In this document: piece after piece, positions 8,967 through 17,226 of the stretch
Layout of the letters: each line of letters begins with the position of its first letter
How positions within the stretch are numbered: position 1 is the stretch's first letter
Assembly: GCF_013401555.1 (NCBI RefSeq)
Contig: NZ_CP058552.1
Span: 4,278,001-4,342,000 of the forward strand
Direction: 5' to 3'
Length of the DNA stretch: 64,000 bases
DNA from: Paenibacillus sp. E222
Lineage (GTDB): Bacteria; Bacillota; Bacilli; Paenibacillales; Paenibacillaceae
Made by a program: the position numbers and the translations under genes
Notes under the pieces: generated by a model
The model's input: only the letters and a program-made list of their open reading frames with translations
Database searches by the model: none
What the model was told of the DNA's origin: nothing

Positions 8967-9785
8967 TCATGCTTTGGCAATCCGCAGCTGTATTTCGGTC
9001 AGAAATTGCTCGGTAATGATCGTATCACGATTATCAATTTCATAAATTTCAAAAGGATCACCCATTGCACGGAATCCATTGTCATTCGCATAAGCAACGA
9101 CCTCAAGCATTTTTTCATAACTTTGACGGTAGTTACCCCGATAAAAGAGGGACAGATACTCACCAGCTGGCAGCATGTAATCATAATTGATCGTTCTGGC
9201 TTCGTCAGGATTAAAAATAAAGAAGACGGAGTTAAAGACATCCCTTACGCCATGCTTTAATTCCTCAAGGGACACGGATGCACCATATAATTGGTTGCCG
9301 AAGTCCGGAATGTGACTTTTATGCTTTTGATGCAGTTTCTTAATGGCGTAATCCATCTCCTCATCCCTCGTTATACGTGTATTGAGCTGAAGACACGGCC
9401 GGTCAGGATACGTTTTGATGGAGAAAACTCCTGTCTGAATTTTGCTGGCATCAGTTAACACCTTTATTCTGCCCTGAATCATACGCTGCGTGGTTTCGAG
9501 TTTGGCTATTTGTTTCTTAATTAGTTCCTGTTCAGTGAACAACAATTGAAGCGTATTTTCGACACTTTGCTCATCCAAATACGCCTTGATCTGTTGCATC
9601 GTAAAATCCAACTGGCGCAGGTCCCGGATGATATTCAGCTTATACATATCCTGAAGGCTATACAGACGATACCCGTTTCCGTCTCGCCGAGGCTCCAGCA
9701 GCCCTAATTTCTCGTAATAACGCAGTGCATCAACACCTATTCCGTAAAGCTTCGAGATTTCATTGATTTTATAATCATTTTTCAT
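8967..9785 (-). CDS. BmrR-like MerR regulator with GyrI-like effector domain
   Basis: This 272-residue protein has a MerR winged helix (1-75, VDALRYYEKLGLLEP), a coiled-coil dimerisation helix (about 80-120) and a GyrI-like/AraC-effector-binding domain (about 125-272). That is the layout of BmrR, which binds hydrophobic cationic drugs. It is the second gene of a minus-strand operon, 22 bp after a GNAT acetyltransferase. The operon promoter at 10391-10421 has a MerR-type 19-nt spacer, so the protein probably activates its own operon. The ligand is unknown. Confidence 0.88.
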   Translation of the reverse strand: MKNDYKINEISKLYGIGVDALRYYEKLGLLEPRRDGNGYRLYSLQDMYKLNIIRDLRQLDFTMQQIKAYLDEQSVENTLQLLFTEQELIKKQIAKLETTQRMIQGRIKVLTDASKIQTGVFSIKTYPDRPCLQLNTRITRDEEMDYAIKKLHQKHKSHIPDFGNQLYGASVSLEELKHGVRDVFNSVFFIFNPDEARTINYDYMLPAGEYLSLFYRGNYRQSYEKMLEVVAYANDNGFRAMGDPFEIYEIDNRDTIITEQFLTEIQLRIAKA

Positions 9786-9807
9786 CGGTTTTCTTCCTCA
9801 TTTATAC

Positions 9808-10347
9808 TCAGCTAATATATGCGTGTGCGTATGCCGAAGGCGCGCCATACACTTCCTTATACAGTAATTCTCTCACCATTTCAAATTGTGTCGGGGTCAA
9901 CTTTGTCGGATAACTCATGATCTGTAAAGGTAAGGTTTGCTGCCTGACAGCCCGAAGGGGCGGCTGAACATAAGAATGATCCCCCAGGCAGAATCCCAGG
10001 CGCTCATAAAATCCGATTCTTCTCCGCTTTAGCTCATCTTCTGGTAATTCAACTTCCAATATAACCGGCTTGGCTGACTGGTTCATGAAACGCTCCATTA
10101 ACCACTTGCCAATGCCGCCTCCACGAATGTTCGGGGAAACAGCCAAATGCTCAACATATCTGAACGACTCGAACTCCCAGCCTGCGAGAAAACCAATCAC
10201 GTCATTCTGCTCATTTTCCTCTGTAAGAAGGCGATAGCATGAATGGGACAACAGTTTCTTCTGTTCTGAATATTCCCGGTATTCGGCTTCGGGAAATGAT
10301 TGCTTCATAATTTCAAACACGTGGTCAAACTGTTTTTGCAACAGCAT
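9808..10347 (-). CDS. GNAT-family N-acetyltransferase
   Basis: The 179-residue protein shows the GNAT core: VEHLAVSPNIRGGGIGKWLMERFM is acetyl-CoA motif A (RGGGIGKW loop), and a following strand/helix ends with GFYERLGF-like IGFYERLGFCLG. I place the start at the ATG at 10347, preceded by AGGAGTGG, rather than 45 bp upstream. It is the first gene of an operon with the BmrR-like regulator, which suggests that it acetylates the inducing compound or a related toxic molecule. That link is inference from gene order. Confidence 0.83.
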   Translation of the reverse strand: MLLQKQFDHVFEIMKQSFPEAEYREYSEQKKLLSHSCYRLLTEENEQNDVIGFLAGWEFESFRYVEHLAVSPNIRGGGIGKWLMERFMNQSAKPVILEVELPEDELKRRRIGFYERLGFCLGDHSYVQPPLRAVRQQTLPLQIMSYPTKLTPTQFEMVRELLYKEVYGAPSAYAHAYIS

Positions 10348-10390
10348 CTTTATCCACTCCTGATTCGTAAAGCCATATTTGATATACAAC

Positions 10391-10421
10391 ACGATAAACC
10401 CTGGTACGATACCAGAGTCAA
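10391..10421 (-). promoter_or_regulatory. MerR-type promoter of the GNAT-merR operon
   Basis: Read on the minus strand: -35 TTGACT (10416-10421), a 19-nt spacer containing the dyad CTGGTATCGTACCAG, and -10 TATCGT (10391-10396). Spacer length and central dyad match MerR-regulated promoters, including drug-responsive ones. The promoter is 44 bp upstream of the acetyltransferase start. Confidence 0.8.
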
Positions 10422-10608
10422 GCTATATGGCGGAGTCACAATATCTAAAAGTTTACTTATCGCAACTTTTTTTGGCCGAGGTCAAACTCTTTCGTTGTAC
10501 AGACATTGTTTTACTTGGTTCAAAACGTTTCTCTAGACCCACACAACATCGTGATGATACCATCGTACAAGTGCTAGAAAACAGTTGGAATCAGGGGGAT
10601 TACGTTTC

Positions 10609-11511
10609 GTGGAGCAAATAAAGTACGACAACTTAAAATTGGGTGAAAAGGGAGCAATCATCAGTATTATTGCTTATATTGGTTTGACTGCAATTAAAAT
10701 GATGATCGGTTATATGTCTAATTCAGAAGCTTTAAAAGCCGATGGGTTAAACAATGCTACCGATATTATTGCTTCGATCGCGGTTCTTATCGGTCTGAGA
10801 CTTGCTCAACGACCTGCTGATCAAGATCATACATACGGACATTGGAAAGCTGAGACTGTTGCCTCACTGGTTGCGTCTTTCATAATGATGGTAGTTGGGT
10901 TACAAGTGCTTTACGGAGCGATTACATCCGTATTCGAGGGGAAAAGCGAATCTCCGGACCTCATCGCAGCCTGGACAGGCATTTTCTGTGCCGCTGTGAT
11001 GTATCTGGTTTACAGATATAACAAAAGACTTGCTTTGAAGATCAAGAGCCAGGCGGTTATGGCAGCTGCAAAAGACAATATCTCGGATGCCTGGGTTAGT
11101 ATAGGGATAGTTGTAGGGATTATTGGTTCCCAATTCGGCCTGCCATGGCTCGACCCATTAACAGCAGTAGCGGTGGGCATCCTAATATGTAAAACCGCCT
11201 GGGACATTTTTCGGGAAGCTACACACCATCTTACAGATGGATTTGACGAAGAGCTAATCAAGGAATACAGGAGTACAATTGCCAATGTGGACGGGGTAGA
11301 GGCAGTTAAGGATTTAAGAGCACGGAATTATGGTAATAATGCCGTTGTCGATGTGGTCATTCTGGTACGATCGGATTTGGATCTGCAGAAAGCTCATGAT
11401 ATTTCAACAAATGTAGAAGACGAGCTGTTAAAAGAGCATGAGGTGTACACTGTTCATGTTCACGTTGAACCAGACTCTGACGAAGCCTCTAACGAAGTAC
11501 TTATATTATAA
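10609..11511 (+). CDS. Cation diffusion facilitator, probably Mn(II) efflux
   Basis: The 300-residue protein is a CDF metal/proton antiporter with six transmembrane segments and a C-terminal cytoplasmic domain (about 210-300; HVHVEPDSDE). The transmembrane metal site reads DGLNNATD in helix 2 and DNISD in helix 5. It therefore has an Asn/Asp plus Asp/Asp set and lacks the His seen in zinc exporters. That pattern is reported for manganese CDF proteins such as MntE and MneP/MneS. I take the GTG at 10609, 8 nt after AGGGGGAT; the in-frame TTG at 10585 would place the ribosome binding site inside the gene. Metal specificity is inference. Confidence 0.85.
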   Translation: MEQIKYDNLKLGEKGAIISIIAYIGLTAIKMMIGYMSNSEALKADGLNNATDIIASIAVLIGLRLAQRPADQDHTYGHWKAETVASLVASFIMMVVGLQVLYGAITSVFEGKSESPDLIAAWTGIFCAAVMYLVYRYNKRLALKIKSQAVMAAAKDNISDAWVSIGIVVGIIGSQFGLPWLDPLTAVAVGILICKTAWDIFREATHHLTDGFDEELIKEYRSTIANVDGVEAVKDLRARNYGNNAVVDVVILVRSDLDLQKAHDISTNVEDELLKEHEVYTVHVHVEPDSDEASNEVLIL

Positions 11512-11577
11512 AATAGGAGCGGCACATATGAGAACGTTCCAGTAAATATGAATGTAGTCTCTTCTTGACGTAAGACA

Positions 11578-11608
11578 GAACAGGTAGCCCTTCGGCTACC
11601 TGTTTTTT
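11578..11608 (+). terminator. Terminator after the CDF gene
   Basis: The perfect stem CAGGTAGCC/GGCTACCTG around loop CTTC ends in TTTTTT. It lies in the convergent gap and touches the stop of the AraC gene, so it is probably shared. Confidence 0.9.
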
Positions 11609-12470
11609 AGTTGGAAGGGTCACCAAACATGTCCTTTTGATTTCTTTTGCGGAAACTTCTCGGAGATTCACCGACCGTTTTGGTAAATAGAATCGTAAAG
11701 TAGTTTGGGTTCTCGTAACCCACCAACTTGGAGATTTCCCATACTTTTTTCTTGGTCGAAACCAACAATCGGGTCGCTTCTCCCATTCTTCGCTGAATGA
11801 GGTAATGATAGGGGGAGATGCCGTAGCAATTTTTATACATATGAATCAAGTAGTAGAAATCGATATGGAATTGGTCAGCCAAGTCCTTGAGCTTAATATG
11901 TTGACGGTAGTTTGTATCCAAATAATCTTTGATGCTTTCAGCGAGGGTGTTGCTGCGAACGATCTCATTGGCTGCGCGCTGGTGCTGAGACATGCGATCG
12001 ATAATCAGCAGAACGGCATTCAGCAGATGATGAGAGATAGAGTTGTATCCTTCTTCCCGGATTGAAAATTCATTGAACATGGTCTGCATTAACGACCGAA
12101 TCTCTTCCGAATAACGATTGGCACGAACAACAGGATCACTACCAGGAGGAACAACCCAATCGTTGTTGGCACGGGCACCCTCTTTGAAACGAAAGCCGCA
12201 ATAAAAGGTGGATAAAGGGAATTCCGGGTCCGATCGTTCCTCGTGAAGCGTTCCTTTGTTATATACAAGAACATCTCCCTTTTGAGCGGAGTGCTTTGTA
12301 CCATCAATCGTGAACGAGCCCTGACCCTCATTCACATAAATAATCTCATGCAAATCGTCATGCTTATGGGTCGGAAAACTCCAATGGGGATTGTCTGCCA
12401 ACTTCCCTACATAAATAATAAGGCAATCTTGATCTTCATGCAGTCGATCGGACTCATGGTGTGTATTCAT
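11607..12470 (-). CDS. AraC-family regulator with N-terminal cupin
   Basis: The 287-residue protein has an N-terminal cupin sensing domain (HWSFPTHKHDDLHEIIYV is the metal/ligand strand pair) and two C-terminal helix-turn-helix motifs (about 185-285, ending YFTILFTKTVGESPRSFRKRN). I place the start at the ATG at 12470, preceded by AAGGGAAG; the longer frame to 12581 adds a cysteine-rich stretch without a binding site. It is divergent from an MFS exporter and is its likely regulator. The ligand is unknown. Confidence 0.87.
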   Translation of the reverse strand: MNTHHESDRLHEDQDCLIIYVGKLADNPHWSFPTHKHDDLHEIIYVNEGQGSFTIDGTKHSAQKGDVLVYNKGTLHEERSDPEFPLSTFYCGFRFKEGARANNDWVVPPGSDPVVRANRYSEEIRSLMQTMFNEFSIREEGYNSISHHLLNAVLLIIDRMSQHQRAANEIVRSNTLAESIKDYLDTNYRQHIKLKDLADQFHIDFYYLIHMYKNCYGISPYHYLIQRRMGEATRLLVSTKKKVWEISKLVGYENPNYFTILFTKTVGESPRSFRKRNQKDMFGDPSN

Positions 12471-12703
12471 TAATGTCTTCCCTTCAGGATTCTGTGGTGA
12501 AATGACAACATACATAATGTTTTGGATGAAGATCACAACAACCTTGATTGTCGCGTAGCATGTCTGACAGTACAATTTCACTATTCAATAATATGTACTA
12601 TATATCGGATGGAAGGGATGTGAAAGCAAAATTTGTTAAGAATGGAATCCGTTTAAGAAAATGAAACGCTTGCAACATTAGAGAGAATTGTGAGGGCTTA
12701 TTC

Positions 12704-13924
12704 TTGACTAGAAAAAGAGAAAATTTACTTATTTTAACACTTACACTGGTTAGCTTTGTATTGGGAACAACCGAATACGTAATTGTAGGCGTATTAAAGG
12801 AAATCGAAACCTATCTGAAAGTATCGCTGGCTGCCGCAGGCGCGCTCGTATCCGGCTTTGCGATTGCCTATGCGATCGGGACACCGTTTGCCGTTGCGTT
12901 CTTGGCCAAAATCCCCCGAAGAAACTCCATTTTAATCGGGTTTGCAGTCGTGCTGGTCTTGAACGTACTTACCATTTTCTCAACGACATTCTATTCCTTG
13001 ATGGTTATTCGGATCATTTCAGCCGTAGCATGTGGACTTACGATATCCCTTTCGATCTCAATTGCAAGCGATGCAGTCAACCGGGAACGAAGAGGGGAAG
13101 CGATCGCCTGGATACTGGGCGGCTTTTCCATTGCCAATGTGCTTGGCGTTCCGCTTGGCACCTTCATCGGACAGCATCTGAACTGGTCCATGACGTTTGT
13201 TGTTACGGCATGCATCGGGGCCGTGCCATTCCTATTCATGTTTCGGATACTTCCAAGGCAAACAACGACCATTGCCGGTTCATTCAGTGATCAGATGGCG
13301 CTATTTATGAAGCCGCGCATATTGCTGGCCTGCTTGATTCCGGTTCTTGGAAACAGTTGTATTTTTGTAATCTTTACGTATATTACTCCGCTGCTGGGGC
13401 AGTCCATGGGTATACCTGCACGCTGGATTAGCGCTGTACTCCTCATTTACGGTGCCTGCAGCATACTAAGCAATTGGATCGGTGCCAAAATAGCCAAAGG
13501 CGATTTCTTGCCCAAGCTCAAGTGGCTTTTCGTCATTCAGGCAGTCATCTTTCTTGGACTCAGCTTCACCGTGTCTCACCAGTGGCTGGGCTTGGCGTTC
13601 CTGTTCCTGATCGGTTGCCTGTCATCATCCATGAGCGCGGCGTCCCAGCTCTATCTGTTCGACGTCTCTGGAGCAATCGCGCCGAATTCCAGACCGTTCG
13701 CATCCACGCTGCTGCCCGTGGCGGCAAACGTGGGGATAGCCCTCGGCTCCGGAGTTGGCGGGCTTGCTGTCAATTTAGGTGGTGTGAAGTGGGTGCCACC
13801 AGTAGCTGTGATACTAGCTCTGATGGCTTTTGTGATCACAGCGATCTGCCAGCGATCCATTCAATTGAAGCCAGAGGGAGCCACCGCTCCTAAAGTAGAC
13901 TACTCGATTCCAAGTACCAATTAG
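12704..13924 (+). CDS. MFS transporter, AraJ/drug-efflux type
   Basis: The 406-residue protein has 12 predicted transmembrane segments. The N-terminal LGTTEYVIVGVLKEI (helix 1) is characteristic of the AraJ/YdhP-like drug:proton antiporter group. It starts with TTG, 8 nt after GTGAGGG. It is divergent from the AraC regulator, and the 230-bp gap between them should hold the control sites. Substrate unknown; export of sugars, drugs or metabolites is typical of the group. Confidence 0.85.
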   Translation: MTRKRENLLILTLTLVSFVLGTTEYVIVGVLKEIETYLKVSLAAAGALVSGFAIAYAIGTPFAVAFLAKIPRRNSILIGFAVVLVLNVLTIFSTTFYSLMVIRIISAVACGLTISLSISIASDAVNRERRGEAIAWILGGFSIANVLGVPLGTFIGQHLNWSMTFVVTACIGAVPFLFMFRILPRQTTTIAGSFSDQMALFMKPRILLACLIPVLGNSCIFVIFTYITPLLGQSMGIPARWISAVLLIYGACSILSNWIGAKIAKGDFLPKLKWLFVIQAVIFLGLSFTVSHQWLGLAFLFLIGCLSSSMSAASQLYLFDVSGAIAPNSRPFASTLLPVAANVGIALGSGVGGLAVNLGGVKWVPPVAVILALMAFVITAICQRSIQLKPEGATAPKVDYSIPSTN

Positions 13925-14016
13925 TAACCCCTGAAGTCTGCTTCTTTGGTCAAGAAGTGTGACTTTTCATTTAGTAACCTAATTGTAACGACATAATCAT
14001 ACATGTTCGAGCACGG

Positions 14017-14048
14017 AAAGCCGCTAATGTAGCGGCTTTTTTTGTTTT
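14017..14048 (+). terminator. Terminator of the AraJ-like gene
   Basis: AAAGCCGCTA/TAGCGGCTTT hairpin with a run of seven T's, about 95 bp after the stop. It is a member of the recurring terminator family in this window. Confidence 0.85.
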
Positions 14049-14165
14049 TCAGATACATTTCTTTAACAAAAATTACAGTGTAAATAAGCTAAACAGCGTC
14101 TTTCTTCCATGGATCACTTTTTTGTTCAAAAACAGAAGTGAAAAGGAAGCATTCGAAAAAAACGG

Positions 14166-14237
14166 TTGACGAAGGAAGATATCCTGTATAGAATGAAGCC
14201 GTGATTTAGTAAATTAGTAATTTAGTAAATTACTAAA
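14166..14237 (+). promoter_or_regulatory. Promoter and palindromic operator upstream of DUF6530 remnant/MFS
   Basis: -35 TTGACG (14166-14171), a 17-nt spacer and -10 TAGAAT (14189-14194). Ten nt after the -10 begins TTTAGTAAATTAGTAA (14205-14220), followed directly by the palindrome TTTAGTAAATTACTAAA (14221-14237). The site would overlap and follow the transcription start, as for a repressor operator. The same promoter and the first 16 nt of the operator recur at 15978-16032 with identical spacing. Confidence 0.75.
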
Positions 14238-14266
14238 TAAAAAGTTGGAGAATAGGAGGAATAAAA

Positions 14267-14351
14267 ATGAAAGAAGCAGTTGCTTTATGATGAAATGAAT
14301 AGTGAACGGATGCGTACGTTAGCAAAAATCTTAAAGGATATGGGGTATTAA
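14267..14351 (+). pseudogene. Collapsed copy of the DUF6530-like gene
   Basis: A good ribosome binding site (AGGAGGA) and ATG at 14267 open a frame that stops after seven codons. In another frame, 14289-14351 encodes DEMNSERMRTLAKILKDMGY and a stop. This matches the last 20 residues (DEMIGERLRTLSKILKDMGY) of the intact gene at 16054-16539. The upstream promoter-operator is also shared. I infer a duplicated gene that lost nearly all its coding sequence but kept its promoter, start signal and tail; the next gene begins 1 nt after this stop. Confidence 0.8.
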
Positions 14352-14352
14352 C

Positions 14353-15561
14353 ATGTTTGCCAATCCATATGTTCGAACAATTATCCTTTCCCGGGTACTC
14401 TTGCAGCTCGGAATTTGGATCCGGAATTATGCCGTTCTTCTTTATGTTTCCGAATTGACGCATAATAACCCGGTTGATATATCACTGATTTCGGTAGCGG
14501 AATTTTCACCGATCTTTATATTTGGGTTGATTGGTGGTACTTTTGCCGATCGATGGCGACCGAAAAAAACAATGGTATGGAGCGATTTATTATCAGGTTT
14601 GTCCGTTGGTATTGTACTGCTAGCGGTCATGAATGGTGGATGGATTGCACTTCTAATTGGATCTTTCGTTTCTGCCAGCTTGTCACAGTTTTCTCAGCCT
14701 TCGGCGATGAAACTGTACAAACGCCATGTACCAGCCGAACAATTACAGGGCGTCATGGCCATGTCCCAAACGCTTGTTGCTGTCTTTATGGTTTTGGGGC
14801 CAGTCATCGGCACGTTTATTTTCATTAAGTTTGGCATTAGCGTATCCCTCATCCTGACAGCGGTCATGTTTCTGGGCTCTTCGCTTGTATTATTATCGCT
14901 TCCCCGAGATGTAGAGGAGGAGAAATCAGGGAATAGTGGCGGCTTCGTTAAAGAGCTCACGGATGGCCTGCGTTATATCGGGGCGAATAAATCCTTGAGA
15001 ACACTTGGATTAACTTTCTCGGCAGTTGGTTTGGCATCAGGACTGACTCAGCCGCTTCAGCTCTTTCTTGTCATTGAAAATTTGGGCCAGGATAAAGAGT
15101 TCTTGCAATGGCTGGTGATGGCGAATGGGGCAGCCATGTTGGTCGGAGGTGCTGTGATCATGGCGATCGCTAAAAAAGTCAAGCCACAGGTATTGCTTTT
15201 AGTCGGCTTACTTGTTAATGCAATCTGTACGGTTGGAATGGGTGCATCAACACAAATTTGGTTAACCATTATTCTGCTCGTAATCAGCGGTTTGTTCTTC
15301 CCGTGTATCCAAGGTGGAATTCAGACGCTTCTTGTGCGGAATACGGAAGGGGCATTTATTGGCCGGGTATCCGGAGCGATCATGCCGATTTTTATGGGAA
15401 TGATGGTAATTGGCATGCTTACCTCCGGATATCTCAAGGATATGTTTTCCTTGCTTAGTGTATTTATAGCGAGTGGTTTTTTTGTGATAATCGGTGCGTT
15501 ATTATTGCTACCTATTGTCATTGAAAGAAGAAATAAAGCCGAGGAAACTCCATCATCATGA
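14353..15561 (+). CDS. MFS transporter
   Basis: The 402-residue protein has about 12 hydrophobic segments, and the loop after helix 2 carries the MFS motif A-like GGTFADRWRPKKTM. It resembles the MFS proteins related to MefA/macrolide and siderophore efflux, but I cannot name a substrate. The ATG is 1 nt after the stop of the collapsed DUF6530 copy and has no clear ribosome binding site of its own. Its expression probably depends on the promoter at 14166 and translational coupling to the remnant. Confidence 0.82.
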   Translation: MFANPYVRTIILSRVLLQLGIWIRNYAVLLYVSELTHNNPVDISLISVAEFSPIFIFGLIGGTFADRWRPKKTMVWSDLLSGLSVGIVLLAVMNGGWIALLIGSFVSASLSQFSQPSAMKLYKRHVPAEQLQGVMAMSQTLVAVFMVLGPVIGTFIFIKFGISVSLILTAVMFLGSSLVLLSLPRDVEEEKSGNSGGFVKELTDGLRYIGANKSLRTLGLTFSAVGLASGLTQPLQLFLVIENLGQDKEFLQWLVMANGAAMLVGGAVIMAIAKKVKPQVLLLVGLLVNAICTVGMGASTQIWLTIILLVISGLFFPCIQGGIQTLLVRNTEGAFIGRVSGAIMPIFMGMMVIGMLTSGYLKDMFSLLSVFIASGFFVIIGALLLLPIVIERRNKAEETPSS

Positions 15562-15596
15562 CGGAAAGGGAAATGAAACGATAAGGAGAGAGACAC

Positions 15597-15956
15597 ATGG
15601 ATATGAATAAGCGCAGGGAGCTGCTGGAGGAGTACAAACAGATCAAGACATATATGGGCGTAGCCCAAATTAAAAACAAAATTAACGGTAAGATCTATAT
15701 CGACAGCTATCCCAACTTGAAAAACAAATGGTTTACTCTGCAGATGCAGCTGGATCAAGGACGATTTGCGAATGCCGAGTTACAAAAAGAATGGAGAGAA
15801 TTTGGAGAAGAGGCATTCACTTATGAGGTTCTGGAACAGAAGGACATCGATAAGGTGATGGATATGCGTTGGGAACAAAAACAAATCCTGAAGCCGTGGC
15901 TTCAGAAGTTACAGCCTTACGGAGACAAGGGCTATAATAGACCTCCAAAGAATTAA
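15597..15956 (+). CDS. GIY-YIG nuclease-family protein
   Basis: The 119-residue protein resembles the small stand-alone GIY-YIG proteins of Bacillales. The region MGVAQIKNKINGKIYIDSYPNLKNKW replaces the usual GIY and YIG strands with GVA and YID variants, and EFGEEAFTYEVLE follows. The first motif is degenerate, so nuclease activity is uncertain. It follows the MFS gene by 35 bp with GGAGAG as ribosome binding site and may be co-transcribed with it. Confidence 0.7.
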   Translation: MDMNKRRELLEEYKQIKTYMGVAQIKNKINGKIYIDSYPNLKNKWFTLQMQLDQGRFANAELQKEWREFGEEAFTYEVLEQKDIDKVMDMRWEQKQILKPWLQKLQPYGDKGYNRPPKN

Positions 15957-15977
15957 ATCATCTAAGAGGAAACTGAT

Positions 15978-16032
15978 TTGACTAACGCTTAAAATCAAGA
16001 TAAGATGAAACCGTGGTTTAGTAAATTAGTAA
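15978..16032 (+). promoter_or_regulatory. Promoter and operator of the DUF6530-like gene
   Basis: -35 TTGACT (15978-15983), a 17-nt spacer and -10 TAAGAT (16001-16006). The sequence TTTAGTAAATTAGTAA (16017-16032) begins exactly 10 nt later, as in the copy at 14166. This copy lacks the adjoining second palindrome. Confidence 0.75.
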
Positions 16033-16053
16033 AAAGGTAAACGGAATGAGGGA

Positions 16054-16539
16054 ATGAAATTGAAAATACCTACAACGTTAAAACATAAACCTGTTGTCGT
16101 ATCGGATAATTATGAAAAGGTTGACGGCCGGATGGCCGGGAACACCGACGCCAAAGGTCTTTCCCTGGGATTGGCCCAGTGGAACGATAGAGGAAAGGTT
16201 GATATTTCAGCCAAGGTATGGAGATACACCGGAGAAAAGTGGTCCAGACAATCCGAGGAACTACCTCTCCATCGCGTGCTGGATTTGTCCATTCTGATCT
16301 GTCGGTCTTTGGAACATTTTCGCGAGGCTTATAGATATGAAAATTTATATGACCCAGAGCAGCCTGTCATCGATCGTGTTGGACTGCAAGGGGACGCAAT
16401 GTCCGTGGAAATCTGTACGGACAATGAGAGAATAAATGAAGATATTAAGCTGTTCAGCCAAGCTCTGAGTGATGACGATGAAATGATCGGCGAGCGTTTG
16501 CGTACATTATCCAAGATATTAAAGGATATGGGTTATTAA
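16054..16539 (+). CDS. Uncharacterised DUF6530-like protein
   Basis: This 161-residue soluble protein has no signal peptide or membrane segment. I recognise it, without certainty, as the DUF6530 type by KPVVVSDNYEKVDGR and the NTDAKGLSLGLAQWNDRGKV block. The C-terminal half is acidic and helical. No function is known to me. The annotated ATG abuts GAGGGA; a TTG at 16060 would have better spacing. Its C-terminus and promoter are duplicated 1.8 kb upstream, around the MFS gene, which suggests that the module was amplified and then rearranged. Confidence 0.7.
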   Translation: MKLKIPTTLKHKPVVVSDNYEKVDGRMAGNTDAKGLSLGLAQWNDRGKVDISAKVWRYTGEKWSRQSEELPLHRVLDLSILICRSLEHFREAYRYENLYDPEQPVIDRVGLQGDAMSVEICTDNERINEDIKLFSQALSDDDEMIGERLRTLSKILKDMGY

Positions 16540-16575
16540 AAAGGAAACGTCATCCTCAAGTGGATGGAGTAAAAA

Positions 16576-16608
16576 GAGCCTAGACGTCTACAGATGTCTA
16601 GGCTTTTT
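16576..16608 (+). terminator. Terminator after DUF6530-like gene
   Basis: AGCCTAGAC/GTCTAGGCT stem with a short internal mismatch ends in TTTTT. It lies between convergent genes. Confidence 0.88.
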
Positions 16609-16633
16609 GTTATGAGTCGAATACAACGCGTAA

Positions 16634-17047
16634 TTAGTTAGCAATGAAATTACCCATTCGATTGCTTTTATGAATCTCTTCCGTTCCAGCATCGAGAGCA
16701 GTCCTGTAATAAGCACGTTTATGTTCAATGACTTCCATAGTTTTTCTAAGTTCTTCCATCTGCGCTTCTACACTCGCCTTGCGTTCTGTAAACATGTCAT
16801 ATCGCTCCTGCAAAGTAGAATCCCCCTCGGAACACCATGCAATAAAATCTTTGATATCCTTAATCGGCATCCCGGTAGATTTCAGACATTGAATGATCTT
16901 TAAAAAATCGATGTCCGATTCTTTGAAGTTTCGAGCTCCGCCAGGGGTACGTTCTACAAAAGGCATGAGTCCTTCCTTGTCGTAGTAACGCAAGGTATAT
17001 ACGGTTAGATTCAATTCTTTAGCAACTTCGCTAATTGAATATGTCAT
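16634..17047 (-). CDS. NmlR/AdhR-like MerR regulator
   Basis: The 137-residue protein has the MerR winged helix (LTVYTLRYYDKEGLMP) and a dimerisation helix (about 80-118). A single cysteine, Cys54, sits in IIQCLKSTGMP, the position of the conserved sensor cysteine of NmlR/AdhR-type regulators, which respond to aldehydes and thiol stress. It is divergent from a zinc alcohol dehydrogenase, the classic target of this subfamily (adhR-adhA in B. subtilis). A promoter with a 19-nt spacer faces the dehydrogenase. The inducer (formaldehyde or methylglyoxal type) is inferred from the family. Confidence 0.9.
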   Translation of the reverse strand: MTYSISEVAKELNLTVYTLRYYDKEGLMPFVERTPGGARNFKESDIDFLKIIQCLKSTGMPIKDIKDFIAWCSEGDSTLQERYDMFTERKASVEAQMEELRKTMEVIEHKRAYYRTALDAGTEEIHKSNRMGNFIAN

Positions 17048-17151
17048 TTATTTTCCCCTTTTCTTACTAGTATAGACTTCGAGCTAACTCTAGGATTATC
17101 TTTTGGGATTTTACCACGCAGTTTGCAGGATGTCAAAGTTTCTAAAAAGGG

Positions 17152-17182
17152 TTGACTTAGAGTTAACTAGAGGGATTAAGAT
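17152..17182 (+). promoter_or_regulatory. MerR-type promoter of the alcohol dehydrogenase
   Basis: -35 TTGACT (17152-17157), a 19-nt spacer beginning TAGAGTTAACTAGAG, and -10 TAAGAT (17177-17182), 45 bp before the ATG. The overlong spacer with a dyad indicates activation by the divergent MerR protein. Its -35 and left half-site match the SDR promoter at 7418-7448. Confidence 0.82.
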
Positions 17183-17226
17183 CGTTTTGCAAGAGAAAAG
17201 GAAGAATGACAATCTTAGGAGGTTTT

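Noticed and set aside
12660..12680. cre-like sequence ATGAAACGCTTGCAA upstream of the AraJ-like gene
   Set aside because: One base is missing relative to the 14-nt consensus, so the symmetry does not hold.
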